Assembly: GCA_964484515.1 (NCBI GenBank)
Contig: CAZAGT010000007.1
Location: 1-38,287, forward strand
Direction of reading: 5' to 3'
DNA length: 38,287 bases
Origin: CAZAGT01 sp964484515
GTDB lineage: Bacteria; Desulfobacterota; DSM-4660; Desulfatiglandales; HGW-15
In this document: positions 25,462-34,053 of the stretch, one piece after another
Layout: every line of letters starts with the position of its first letter
Position numbering within the stretch: position 1 is the first letter of the stretch
Notes under the pieces: generated by a model
Seen by the model: the letters and a program-made list of their open reading frames with translations, nothing else
Databases searched by the model: none
Told to the model about the DNA's origin: nothing
Program-made: the position numbers and the translations under genes

Positions 25462-26178
25462 ATGGTGTATCGGAAGGGGTTCGAGATTCTGGCGTTGGGC
25501 ATTTTGTTGCTGAGTGGTTGTGCGGTGGCGCCAATTAAAGAGGAGCCGATCGCACCGGTAACCCAGCCGTTATCGCAGCATGGTCTGCAAAACTCGAATC
25601 TAGAGAGGATGGATCCCGCGGCAAAGGGGGGCTTGTGGCAGGAGCACATCTCGCCGGGGCTTTTCCGAGACCTGCGCGCGTACCGTGTAGGGGATCTCGT
25701 GACGGTCAACATCGTGGAGACCTCCAAGGCGACCAAAAAGGCGAAAACAAAGACAGCCAGACAGTCATCCGTGGACGCAGGCATCAGCAATGTCTTGGGT
25801 TACGAGGGAAAGCTCCCCTTTCCCTCAGAATTCAGTAACCAGGCGATGTTCAAGACCTCCATGACAAACGGGTTTGATGGGTCCGGCGAGACCTCCCGCG
25901 ATGAAAGCATGACGGCCTCCATCACCGCTCGTGTCATGGAAGTGGCCCCCAACGGCAACCTCCTTATCAGAGGAAGCCGCCAGATAAAGGTCAACAATGA
26001 GAACCAGTATATCATCCTGACCGGACTCATCCGGCCGGTGGACATCTCTCCCGACAACACCATCCTCTCAAGTTTCGTCGCAGACGCCCGCATCGAATAC
26101 GCCGGAAGGGGCGCAGTCAGTGATAAGCAGCGGCCGGGGTGGCTGATGCGGGCCGTCGATTTCGTGTGGCCTTTCTAG
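25462..26178 (+). CDS. flgH: FlgH, L-ring lipoprotein
   Basis: FlgH forms the outer-membrane L ring. The 238-residue product has a lipobox LLSGC with Cys20 as the lipidation site, then the conserved regions DLRAYRVGDLVTVNIVETSKA, MTASITARVMEVAPNGNLLIRGSRQIKVNNENQYIILTGLIRP and the end IEYAGRGAVSDKQRPGWLMRAVDFVWPF. A lipidated L-ring protein shows the cell has an outer membrane. AAGGAGTC precedes ATG 25462. Confidence 0.97.
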   Translation: MVYRKGFEILALGILLLSGCAVAPIKEEPIAPVTQPLSQHGLQNSNLERMDPAAKGGLWQEHISPGLFRDLRAYRVGDLVTVNIVETSKATKKAKTKTARQSSVDAGISNVLGYEGKLPFPSEFSNQAMFKTSMTNGFDGSGETSRDESMTASITARVMEVAPNGNLLIRGSRQIKVNNENQYIILTGLIRPVDISPDNTILSSFVADARIEYAGRGAVSDKQRPGWLMRAVDFVWPF

Positions 26179-26190
26179 AGGGATGAGGTC

Positions 26191-27312
26191 ATGAAGCCAA
26201 ACCGTACGACTTACTTGAAGGCGCTTCTCAGTCTTAGCCTGCTTGCGTTCCTCCTGAACGGCGGAAACGCTTGGGGGGCCCGGCTGAAGGATATCGCCGT
26301 CCTCAAAGGGGTGAGGCCCAACCAGCTCGTGGGTTACGGTCTGGTGGTCGGGCTGGCCGGCACGGGGGACGGCAGCGGCACCCAGTTCACCGTTCAGGCG
26401 CTCGTGAACATGCTCCGGCGCCTCGGGGTCGAAACACTTCCCGATAAAGTCAAGGTGGAGAATGTGGCGGCGGTGATTGTCACCGCCAACCTGCCCCCAT
26501 TCGCTCGCCTCGGAAGCAAGGTGGACGTTTTGGTCTCGTCGATTGGGGACGCCGAAAGCCTGCAGGGCGGGACCCTGCTCCTAACGCCCCTGAAGGGTGC
26601 CGACAACCGTGTATACGCTCTGGCCCAGGGTCCCCTGGTGGTCGGGGGTTTTGTCGTCTCCGGCGCTGCAGGTGGCGGTGTGGGGAAGAATATCACCACG
26701 GTGGGCCGAATTTCGGGCGGGGCAACGATTGAGAGGGAGATCCCGCTCGATCTCAGGATGTTGGATGATTTGGTGATCGCCCTTCACAAGCCTGATTTCA
26801 CGACCGCCCTACGAGTCTCAGAGGCCATAAACCACCATCTGGGAGATCAACTCGCCGTCCCCACCGATGCGGGGACCGTCAAGGTGGGCGTGCCCGGCAC
26901 GCACAGGGAGAGGATCGTGGAACTTATGGCTTCGCTGGAACAACTCGAAATCAACCCGGATACCAAGGCGCGGATCGTCGTAAACGGACGCACAGGCACC
27001 GTGATCATGGGCGAAAACGTCCGCATCGCCTCCGTTGCCGTTGCCCACGGTAACATCAGTGTAGAGATCAAGGAGCGGAAGGATGTCAGCCAGCCTCAGG
27101 CGTTTTCAAATGGAGAGACGGTCGTCACGGATAGAACGGAGGTCAACGTATCCGAGGAGAACAATCGCCTGATCCTGATGCCGCCAGGGACCAGCCTGGG
27201 CGACATCGTCAAGGCGCTGAATGCGATCGGTGTGACTCCGCGGGACCTCATCTCGATCCTCGATGCCATGCGGGCGGGAGGGGCCCTCCATGCGGAACTC
27301 GACATTATCTAG
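26191..27312 (+). CDS. flgI: FlgI, P-ring protein
   Basis: FlgI forms the P ring in the peptidoglycan layer. The 373-residue product has a signal sequence (about residues 1-29, ending NAWG) and the mature start ARLKDIAVLKGVRPNQLVGYGLVVGLAGTGDG, a strong family signature, with ARIVVNGRTGTVIMGENVRI near the middle and VKALNAIGVTPRDLISILDAMRAGGALHAEL at the end. It is 12 bp after flgH. Confidence 0.98.
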   Translation: MKPNRTTYLKALLSLSLLAFLLNGGNAWGARLKDIAVLKGVRPNQLVGYGLVVGLAGTGDGSGTQFTVQALVNMLRRLGVETLPDKVKVENVAAVIVTANLPPFARLGSKVDVLVSSIGDAESLQGGTLLLTPLKGADNRVYALAQGPLVVGGFVVSGAAGGGVGKNITTVGRISGGATIEREIPLDLRMLDDLVIALHKPDFTTALRVSEAINHHLGDQLAVPTDAGTVKVGVPGTHRERIVELMASLEQLEINPDTKARIVVNGRTGTVIMGENVRIASVAVAHGNISVEIKERKDVSQPQAFSNGETVVTDRTEVNVSEENNRLILMPPGTSLGDIVKALNAIGVTPRDLISILDAMRAGGALHAELDII

Positions 27313-27504
27313 CCGGTATGAACGCCGCTTCCATTTCGGGTGCCAAAAGGCGGACGAGACCGGTCTTTGTTTCGGGGCAGCGGTACCACATCCGAGGCAC
27401 TCTGAAAACCCTCTGGTGCGTGGGCGTCGATCCTTGAAGAGAGTTTATGCGTAGAGTGCCCGGACGTTCTGGAAAGCCAACCGGTTCGGAGAAGATTATC
27501 CGCG

Positions 27505-28245
27505 ATGCACACAAAAGACGTTAGCCACATCACAAACACCAAGGACCTTGGCTCCAAATCCCGGGACCCTGAGGACAAGGAACTCAAGAAGGCCTGCAGG
27601 GACTTCGAGGCGGTCTTTACCTACCAGCTCCTGAAGAGCATGCGTCGCACGATTGAGAAATGCGATCTCTTCCATGGCGGTCAAGGAGAGGACATTTATG
27701 AGTCCATGCTTGATCAGGAATTGTCCAAGGACCTGGCCGGCATCGGCTCTTCAAGCCTTGGCAACCTGCTCTACCAGCAACTTCGGACCGGACCTTCGGG
27801 GGAGGTTGACCCGGTCACGGTGGTCCACGGTGACGGGTGGGAGTCGCCGCAATGGCCGTTGAGCAGTCAAAGGATATCTTCCGTGTTTGGATGGCGCAAG
27901 CACCCCCTGAGCGGGCGCGATCAGTTTCACCGAGGGCTTGACCTTCCGGCCAATGCCGGGACCGCGATACGTGCGTCCCTCTCAGGGAGGGTTATTCGCA
28001 GTGAGTATCAGGATGGTTACGGAAATCTGGTGGAATTGGACCATGGGCACGGGTTCAGCACACTCTATGCGCACAACCAAGTCAATCTTGTAGAGGTGGG
28101 GGCATGGGTCAAGCGAGGCAGTCCGCTGGCAAGGGTCGGCTCAAGCGGGCAGGTCACAGGTTCGCACCTTCATTTTGAAGTCAAGAGAGAGGGGCGATAC
28201 CTCGATCCGCAGCGATTCTTGGGATCGGGAGAGGCGGATCCGTGA
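27505..28245 (+). CDS. flgJ: FlgJ-type rod-binding domain fused to M23 (LytM) peptidase
   Basis: The N-terminal part (about residues 26-92) is the FlgJ rod-binding/rod-cap domain (KELKKACRDFEAVFTYQLLKSMR...GEDIYESMLDQELSKDLA). Instead of the glucosaminidase (GH73) domain of the classical FlgJ, the C-terminal part (about residues 118-238) is an M23 metallopeptidase with zinc and catalytic residues H142, D146 (FHRGLD), H190 (LYAH) and H221/H223 (GSHLHFEV). The enzyme would cut peptide cross-links rather than glycan strands to let the rod through the wall. It has no obvious signal sequence, as expected if exported by the flagellar system. A 192-bp gap separates it from flgI. Confidence 0.93.
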   Translation: MHTKDVSHITNTKDLGSKSRDPEDKELKKACRDFEAVFTYQLLKSMRRTIEKCDLFHGGQGEDIYESMLDQELSKDLAGIGSSSLGNLLYQQLRTGPSGEVDPVTVVHGDGWESPQWPLSSQRISSVFGWRKHPLSGRDQFHRGLDLPANAGTAIRASLSGRVIRSEYQDGYGNLVELDHGHGFSTLYAHNQVNLVEVGAWVKRGSPLARVGSSGQVTGSHLHFEVKREGRYLDPQRFLGSGEADP

Positions 28246-28268
28246 GTACGCGTTGTGAGTAGGCGTTG
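28243..28268. repeat. 13-bp tandem duplication over the flgJ stop codon
   Basis: TGAGTACGCGTTG (28243-28255) is followed immediately by TGAGTAGGCGTTG (28256-28268), one mismatch. The first TGA is the flgJ stop codon. It looks like a recent small duplication; the second copy has no coding effect. Confidence 0.6.
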
Positions 28269-28401
28269 GGGCTCTTGTCCTCCCGAAGAGGGGACGAAAA
28301 ATCGATTCCTGAAGGCGAAAAATTCCATTCGTTGTTTTGGCACTGCATGGAATCAAGGGTTCAAGGCCAAGCGCATAAAGAGACGCACCGTGTCGCCTTT
28401 G

Positions 28402-28425
28402 CCCTCTGAGGAGAGGGGGTATTTT
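28402..28425 (+). terminator. Short hairpin with T-rich tail before flgN
   Basis: CCCTCT (28402-28407) and AGAGGG (28412-28417) form a 6-bp stem with a GAGG loop, followed by GGTATTTT. It is weak and may only attenuate transcription between flgJ and flgN-flgK. Confidence 0.3.
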
Positions 28426-28470
28426 AGGTCTTGACGATTGTGGTCGATGAGAAGGTATGGGGGAGTAGCT

Positions 28471-28923
28471 GTGGAACCTAGGTCTGATAAGAAAGAGGCT
28501 CACTACCGTCGCCAGATCGCACTCTGTGAGGAGCTTTTGGACTGCGTTGTTCGTGAAAGGGAAACACTGATAGATCTCGATATAGATCGACTGTGGTCCA
28601 TCACAGAGGAGAAACAACGTATCCTGAAGTCGATCGAAGAGCAGCACAATCAGATGGAAGGTCATAGATCACGGGATTCGAAGGGGGGCGCCCCTTTGGT
28701 CGAGCGTGGGGTTGCCGGGAAGCTTTCCATGAAACTCGAACTGCTCCAAAGGGATATCAAGAAAAGGGTCGCCGAAAATGCACGGTTTGTTGGCGAGACC
28801 CTCGGTTTTTTCGATGAGTTAGTGTCCCTCCTAGCGATCGGCGCCCAAGGCCCTGATTCCTATCCAGCGACCGGCAGGGCGCGCAAGGCGGCTTTGCCCT
28901 TGATCTATTCGAAGGAGGTCTAA
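28471..28923 (+). CDS. flgN: FlgN, chaperone for hook-filament junction proteins
   Basis: FlgN is the cytoplasmic chaperone for FlgK and FlgL, encoded next. The 150-residue product is helical throughout, with the family pattern LCEELLDCVVRERETLIDLDIDRLWSITEEKQRILKSIEE (length-E-x-E-x-x-A/L-L...L...K). GTG 28471 was chosen because a GGGGGAG Shine-Dalgarno lies 5-6 bp upstream; TTG 28438 and ATG 28447 upstream in frame lack one. It directly precedes flgK (2-bp gap). Confidence 0.82.
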   Translation: MEPRSDKKEAHYRRQIALCEELLDCVVRERETLIDLDIDRLWSITEEKQRILKSIEEQHNQMEGHRSRDSKGGAPLVERGVAGKLSMKLELLQRDIKKRVAENARFVGETLGFFDELVSLLAIGAQGPDSYPATGRARKAALPLIYSKEV

Positions 28924-28925
28924 TC

Positions 28926-30668
28926 ATGGGCGGATTAGGGGCGATCCTCGACATAGCCAAAGGAGCCCTTCTTACCCAGAAGTACGCCATCGATGTAGTC
29001 AGCCACAACATCGCAAATGTAAATACCCCCGGCTACACGCGGCAGGCGCCACTTCTTGAGGCCAAAGACGCGCAGAGACTGGGCGGTGTCATGCTCGGCA
29101 GGGGTGTCGAGATCACCGACGTTGTTCAACTCAGCAATGATTTTATTGAAACGAGATTGCGGGACCGGAAGAGCGACCTCGCGGCGATGGAAGAAAAAGA
29201 GATCTATCTGGGTGTCCTTGAAGGGATCTTCAACGAACGAACGGGGCTTCCCCTGAGTACCCAACTGGCCGACTTCTGGAATGCGTGGCATGACCTCAGC
29301 AACGATCCTGGCGGCACGGAGGAGCGAAACATCCTTTATGAAAGGGGCCTTTCGCTTGCCCAATCCTTCAAGGATCTGGCCTACGACCTCAACCAACTGG
29401 AGCGGGAGATCAATATCTCTCTCGATGCAGGGACGGCGAGGATCAATGAATTACTGGATCAGATCGCCGCGTTGAGCGTGCAGATCATCGATGTCGGTGT
29501 GACAGGGAACGCCAATGATCTGCGTGACCAGCGAAATACCCTGCTAAACGAGTTATCGCAGTATCTGGACATCGTGGCGCTGGAAGACGAGGATGGGAAC
29601 GTGACCCTTTCGACGAGAAAAGGACACATCCTCGTCAGTAAGGCCGATACCTACCCCCTTACCCTCAAAAGCGGTGAGATCGAGTGGCAAGCCTCCGGCG
29701 GCGGCCAGGTCGTCATTACCGATACCATCACAGGAGGTAAGATGGGAGGGTGGCTCGATATGCGGGATGGGATTGTGCCCCAGGTTCAGGCGGATCTGGA
29801 CGAGTTGGCCAGGTCGATCATCTGGGAGGTCAATCAGATCCATACTCAGGGGGTCGGAACGCAGGCATTTTCGTCTGTCACGGGCACCAATGCCGCCGCT
29901 GACAGCACCGAAGAAATGGGGACGGTCGATTCCGGACTCGATTTCTATGAGGAGATTAACGATGGGAGCTTTGAGTTCTGGCTCTATGACGATACGGGCG
30001 CGGTCGTGGGATCCACGACGGTCAACATCGTGAAGAATACCACCACGCTGGATGCGCTTGCCGCAAGCATCACGGCGATCCACGCCAACGTGACCGCCAA
30101 TGTCTCGGGAGGCAAGCTCCAAATCACGGCCGCAGGCAACTATCGCTTTGCCTTTGGGGCTGACACCAGCGGCGTACTCGCGGCTTTAGGTGTCAACACC
30201 TTCTTCTCCGGCAGCGATGCCGCCGGTATGGATATGAACCCTTTGCTTGCCTCTACGAAGCAATTTATGGCCGCGGCACGGATTGACCCGACAACCGGCG
30301 CGTTTGCCGACGGCGATAATGCCAACGCGATCGCCCTGGCAAATCTCCAATACCAGGACGTGACCGTCAAGCACTGGAGTTATAGCAGGGGGAGCGCGCC
30401 CACATCGCAGAGTGCCTCCGCAACCCTTGAGAACCACCTCCAGTCATTTGTGGCTGGCATCGGGATCGAAAGCCAGAGCGTCCAAAGGGCGCGTGAGTAT
30501 AATGAGATCATCGTCGACGAACTCAATCAGACCCGAGACAGCATTTCGGCGGTATCCCTCGATGAAGAACTTACCAATCTCATCGAGTACCAACACGCCT
30601 ACGCCGCTGCGGCCAAGCTCATCACCACGGCTGATGAGATGCTTCAGGTCTTAATGGACCTCAGGTAA
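28926..30668 (+). CDS. flgK: FlgK, hook-filament junction protein 1
   Basis: FlgK joins the hook to the filament with FlgL. The 580-residue product has the N-terminal rod/hook motif (GALLTQKYAIDVVSHNIANVNTPGYTRQ), a helical D1 region (GTARINELLDQIAALSVQIIDVGVTGNANDLRDQRNTLLNELSQY), and the C-terminal end (NEIIVDELNQTRDSISAVSLDEELTNLIEYQHAYAAAAKLITTADEMLQVLMDLR). The central variable region (about residues 300-450) is rich in Gly, Thr and Ala. Length is within the family range. Confidence 0.97.
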   Translation: MGGLGAILDIAKGALLTQKYAIDVVSHNIANVNTPGYTRQAPLLEAKDAQRLGGVMLGRGVEITDVVQLSNDFIETRLRDRKSDLAAMEEKEIYLGVLEGIFNERTGLPLSTQLADFWNAWHDLSNDPGGTEERNILYERGLSLAQSFKDLAYDLNQLEREINISLDAGTARINELLDQIAALSVQIIDVGVTGNANDLRDQRNTLLNELSQYLDIVALEDEDGNVTLSTRKGHILVSKADTYPLTLKSGEIEWQASGGGQVVITDTITGGKMGGWLDMRDGIVPQVQADLDELARSIIWEVNQIHTQGVGTQAFSSVTGTNAAADSTEEMGTVDSGLDFYEEINDGSFEFWLYDDTGAVVGSTTVNIVKNTTTLDALAASITAIHANVTANVSGGKLQITAAGNYRFAFGADTSGVLAALGVNTFFSGSDAAGMDMNPLLASTKQFMAAARIDPTTGAFADGDNANAIALANLQYQDVTVKHWSYSRGSAPTSQSASATLENHLQSFVAGIGIESQSVQRAREYNEIIVDELNQTRDSISAVSLDEELTNLIEYQHAYAAAAKLITTADEMLQVLMDLR

Positions 30669-30678
30669 GGAGCCAGCA

Positions 30679-31581
30679 ATGAGGATCGCGAACAGGACGA
30701 TATTCGACAGCATCAAGATAAACCTCGACAAGGCCACGGAGGCCATGGCCGAGGCCAACATGGTTGTGAGCTCGGGCAAGAGAATTAATCGGCTATCGGA
30801 TGATCCGGTCGGTCTGGCCACGGTCTTAGATCTCCGATCTTCGCTCGCTAATATTGAACAACTCCAGAAGAACATCAACACCGGCCGGTCCTGGCTCAAC
30901 ATGGCCGAGTCTGCTTTGAGTCAGATTGAGGACATTCTCGTGCAAGGCAAGGCCCTGACGGTGGAGATGTCCAGTGCGAACCGGAGTGCCGGTGACCGCT
31001 ACAATGCCGGCACCATTGTAGACGGCTATTTGAGGCAGATCTTCTCATTGGCCAATACTCAGGTGGCGGGAAGATACATCTTTGCAGGGACCGAAACGAG
31101 CACTCAGCCCTTTGCCTTTGATGACGACAATAATCCGACCCTCGCGACCTATGCGGGAAATAATGATCCTTTTGCCATCAAGATCGGTAAGGATACCAAT
31201 GTCGAGGTGGGGCGGAACGGTGAGCAGGTCTTCGGGGTGAATTGGGATGCGGATAACATCTTCAAGACCCTCATCGATCTCAAGACCGCCCTCCAGGGAA
31301 ACGACGTTGCGGGTATCCAGAGCGCGATGCAGAATCTGGATAATCATCTCGAGAGGAGCCGGAACCTCGTCTCCGATACGGCCGGCAAGGTGATCCGTCT
31401 CGACGTCAAGGAAAAGATCATCCAGGATCTGAACCTGAGCTACACGGAGAGGATGTCAAAACTTGAAGACGCGGATATCGCTGCCGCCATTGTTGAGCTG
31501 GAGGCCAAAGAGCTGGCCTATCAGGCTGCTCTGAACTCATCAGCCAAGGTCATGAACATAAGCTTACTTGATTATCTGTGA
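30679..31581 (+). CDS. flgL: FlgL, hook-filament junction protein 3
   Basis: FlgL is the flagellin-like junction protein next to the filament. The 300-residue product has the flagellin-type N-terminal helix (SSGKRINRLSDDPVGLATVLDLRSSLANIEQLQKNINTGRSWLNMAESALSQIEDIL), the FlgL-typical VAGRYIFAGTETSTQPF, and a C-terminal helix ending QAALNSSAKVMNISLLDYL. It lies 10 bp after flgK. Confidence 0.96.
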   Translation: MRIANRTIFDSIKINLDKATEAMAEANMVVSSGKRINRLSDDPVGLATVLDLRSSLANIEQLQKNINTGRSWLNMAESALSQIEDILVQGKALTVEMSSANRSAGDRYNAGTIVDGYLRQIFSLANTQVAGRYIFAGTETSTQPFAFDDDNNPTLATYAGNNDPFAIKIGKDTNVEVGRNGEQVFGVNWDADNIFKTLIDLKTALQGNDVAGIQSAMQNLDNHLERSRNLVSDTAGKVIRLDVKEKIIQDLNLSYTERMSKLEDADIAAAIVELEAKELAYQAALNSSAKVMNISLLDYL

Positions 31582-31629
31582 TCCAACCAAGCCGCGTAGA
31601 GGCCTTGCCTGGGGCCATGGAGGGTGCCA

Positions 31630-31857
31630 GTGCTTGTATTGACCAGGAAGGTGCGAGAAAGCATCACCATCGGGAATGACATCGTTGTGACGGTCCTTGA
31701 AATAAGGGGCAATCAAATACGGATCGGCGTCGAGGCCCCCAAGCAGACCCCTGTAAATCGAACGGAGATCTACGAGAGCATCGTTGAGCAGAACGTAAAG
31801 GCCTCGGAGGCGCCTGTTGATCTGACCGCCCTGTCACCAAATCAAAGAGAGACGTAA
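31630..31857 (+). CDS. csrA: CsrA, mRNA-binding translational regulator
   Basis: CsrA binds GGA-containing mRNA leaders, usually near the Shine-Dalgarno, and in many flagellated bacteria represses flagellin translation until FliW sequesters it. The 75-residue product reads LVLTRKVRESITIGNDIVVTVLEIRGNQIRIGVEAPKQTPVNRTEIYE, the canonical CsrA core, with a C-terminal extension (residues 50-75) like that of FliW-dependent forms. GTG 31630 was chosen: GGAGGG at 31619-31624 is 5 bp away and it gives the standard LVLTRK start. GTG 31624 (two codons earlier) lies inside that Shine-Dalgarno. Confidence 0.96.
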   Translation: MLVLTRKVRESITIGNDIVVTVLEIRGNQIRIGVEAPKQTPVNRTEIYESIVEQNVKASEAPVDLTALSPNQRET

Positions 31858-31873
31858 CAGAGAGCTGATCTTC

Positions 31874-32320
31874 ATGCACGCCATTGAGACCACAAGATTT
31901 GGGAAACTCGAGATAGAGAAAAGCAGAATCATCCACTTTCCCAACGGACTTTTGGGATTTCCAGGGAATAAGGATTTCACTATTCTCGAACATAAACCAA
32001 ATTCCCCTTTTTGCTGGTTACAATCCGTTGATTCACCTGCCTTGGCCTTTGTTTTGACGAATCCCTTCTTGGTGCAGGCCGACTATTTGGAGGGACTTTC
32101 ACCGACAGAGAAAAAGATATTTGGACAGGGCGAGAACGGCAGCCAGAAGGTCGTCTTTGCATTGGTCACCATCCCCCGCGGAGAGCCCGAGAAGATGACC
32201 GTCAATCTTTTGGGTCCCCTCGTCATTGACATTGCCACCAAGACGGGGAGCCAGGTCGTCTTAGCTGACTCGGGTTACAGCCACCGCCATCCCTTCACCT
32301 TCCAACAGGAACACGCCTGA
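31874..32320 (+). CDS. fliW: FliW, flagellar assembly factor and CsrA antagonist
   Basis: FliW binds CsrA allosterically and also binds flagellin, so free flagellin releases FliW's grip and represses its own translation through CsrA. The 148-residue product has the FliW pattern HFPNGLLGFPGNKDFTILEH near the start, PFCWLQSVDSPALAFVLTNPF in the middle and MTVNLLGPLVIDIATKTGSQVVL at the end. It is 16 bp after csrA, the common partner order. The flagellin gene itself is not in the window. Confidence 0.96.
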   Translation: MHAIETTRFGKLEIEKSRIIHFPNGLLGFPGNKDFTILEHKPNSPFCWLQSVDSPALAFVLTNPFLVQADYLEGLSPTEKKIFGQGENGSQKVVFALVTIPRGEPEKMTVNLLGPLVIDIATKTGSQVVLADSGYSHRHPFTFQQEHA

Positions 32321-32469
32321 GCCGCCGCCGTGGGTGGCTAACCTCCGATTCCAACAATCCGAGCATTGCAGTGGTGCCGCTTTGAGGTCAAAAAGCGCGA
32401 TCGATGCTCTTCCCCGCTGCAAAGGGGGCTGAAAGGCCGCGAATCCATCTCTGTGATCCGAAAAAAAGA

Positions 32470-32497
32470 TTGATATTTAACATCATTATGTTAAAAT
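32470..32497 (+). promoter_or_regulatory. Sigma70-type promoter with a perfect operator-like palindrome
   Basis: TTGATA (32470-32475) and TAAAAT (32492-32497) are separated by 16 bases, with an A-rich run just upstream (32461-32467). Between them, TTTAACAT (32476-32483), CATT and ATGTTAAA (32488-32495) form a perfect 8-bp palindrome overlapping the -10. The AT-rich patch stands out from its surroundings. It would drive the response regulator gene at 32583. A repressor or autoregulator site is inferred. Confidence 0.55.
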
Positions 32498-32582
32498 ATT
32501 GGCGTTCAGTTTTAGGCGAGCCAAAATTTTGGCATCGTCAATGACTCGATTCCCAACTTCCGGTTGTAGCGGAGATATCTTG

Positions 32583-33974
32583 ATGACTGCAAGAAGAATC
32601 ATGGTGGTAGATGACGAGGCGAAGATCCGGAATCACTTCTCGGATCTCCTAAAGCACGAGGGCTTTGAGGTGGAGGCGGCCGAGAACGGCGAGGTCGCCA
32701 TCAAAATGGTTGATCAGGAATTCTATGATGTCGTCCTCATTGACCTGAACATGCCCAAAGTGGACGGCATGACAGTCCTGAAATACCTTGTTGACCAATC
32801 AAACGACTCGGTCGGCATCATCCTCACCGGGCATGCAACGATCAGGAATGCCGTTGAGGCCATGAAGCTCGGCGCCTACGATTATCTGGCCAAGCCGGTA
32901 AAGATGGAAGAAGTGCTGATGGTCATCAATCGGGCCCTAGAACTGAGAGATCTGCGTAGGGAGAATCTGGCCCTCAAGAAACAACTGAAGAAGAAATACA
33001 AGTTTGAAAACTTTATTGGCGATAGTCTTCCGATGCAGAAGGTGTTCAGAGTGATCGAAAAGGTGGCGGATACGGACAGTACGGTCCTGATCCTGGGCGA
33101 GTCCGGCACTGGCAAAGAACTGGTGGCCAGGGCAATCCACTATCACAGCCGAAGGCGTGACAAACCACTCATTCCGGTCAATTGTGGCGCGATCCCGGAA
33201 GAACTGCTGGAAAGCGAGCTTTTCGGCCACGAAAAGGGGGCCTTTACAAACGCTATTCGAACGCGGATTGGGAGATTCGAACTGGCAAACGGCGGGACCA
33301 TTTTTCTCGACGAAGTCGCAGAAATGAGCCCTCATTTACAGGTAAAGCTGCTGCGGGTGTTGCAGGAGCAAGAATTCGAAAGGCTGGGGGGCACAAAAAC
33401 CATCAAGTGCGATGTCAGGATCTTGGCAGCAACGAACAAGGATTTGGATTTGCTCGTCAAAGATGGCCGCTTTCGAGAGGACCTATTCTATCGCCTTAAG
33501 GTCATCCCCGTGAAGATCCCGCCCCTGAGAGAGCGTCGTTCCGACGTGCCGCTGCTGGTTCGCCATTTCCTGGATGTGATGGCCAAAGCGAAGAAAAAGA
33601 GGATCAAGGGTGTTTCCAAAGATGTACTGAAGGCCCTGGTCCATTACGATTGGCCGGGGAACGTAAGGGAACTCGAGAATATCATCGAGAGGATGGTGAT
33701 TTTGGCCGAAGGAGAGTCCCTCGAAATGGAGGATCTTCCGGATAAGATCGTTCAAAGGCAAATAACCGAGCAGTCAGCTCAATCTTTGATCCCTGACGAG
33801 GGATTTTCTTTCACGCACGCCGTGAATGAGTATGAGCGTCAGTTGATTATCAATGCCCTTGAAAAGACGGATTGGGTCAAGAACCGTGCCGCCAAGCTCC
33901 TCAATATGAACCGGACCACCCTCGTGGAGAAAATAAAGAAACAGGGGATCGAGAAACCCAGAATGGCCAATTGA
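32583..33974 (+). CDS. NtrC-family sigma54-dependent response regulator (flagellar master-regulator candidate)
   Basis: The 463-residue product has a receiver domain (D10/D11, phospho-acceptor D54 in LIDLNMPK, T82, K104), a sigma54 AAA+ domain with Walker A GESGTGKE starting at G172, the sigma54-contact loop reading GAFTNA (residues 219-224) rather than GAFTGA, Walker B TIFLDE (239-244), and a Fis-type HTH at the C-terminus (NRAAKLLNMNRTTLVEKIKKQG). ATG 32583 with GGAG upstream was chosen over the in-frame 32499 start, which overlaps the promoter. No histidine kinase is adjacent. Three sigma54 promoters in this locus make it the likely activator, similar in build to FlrC/FleR; this is inference. 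Confidence 0.93.
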   Translation: MTARRIMVVDDEAKIRNHFSDLLKHEGFEVEAAENGEVAIKMVDQEFYDVVLIDLNMPKVDGMTVLKYLVDQSNDSVGIILTGHATIRNAVEAMKLGAYDYLAKPVKMEEVLMVINRALELRDLRRENLALKKQLKKKYKFENFIGDSLPMQKVFRVIEKVADTDSTVLILGESGTGKELVARAIHYHSRRRDKPLIPVNCGAIPEELLESELFGHEKGAFTNAIRTRIGRFELANGGTIFLDEVAEMSPHLQVKLLRVLQEQEFERLGGTKTIKCDVRILAATNKDLDLLVKDGRFREDLFYRLKVIPVKIPPLRERRSDVPLLVRHFLDVMAKAKKKRIKGVSKDVLKALVHYDWPGNVRELENIIERMVILAEGESLEMEDLPDKIVQRQITEQSAQSLIPDEGFSFTHAVNEYERQLIINALEKTDWVKNRAAKLLNMNRTTLVEKIKKQGIEKPRMAN

Positions 33975-34053
33975 GAAGAACGTCGGAAAAAGCCTTCCCC
34001 GCTGCCGTGTCGGTTGGATCGGCCAAGAAATCGGCGCCTGCAAAGATTTCATT

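Noticed and set aside
28338..28343. TGGCAC resembling a sigma54 -24 box before flgN
   Set aside because: There is no TTGC at the required distance downstream (GGAAT is there instead).
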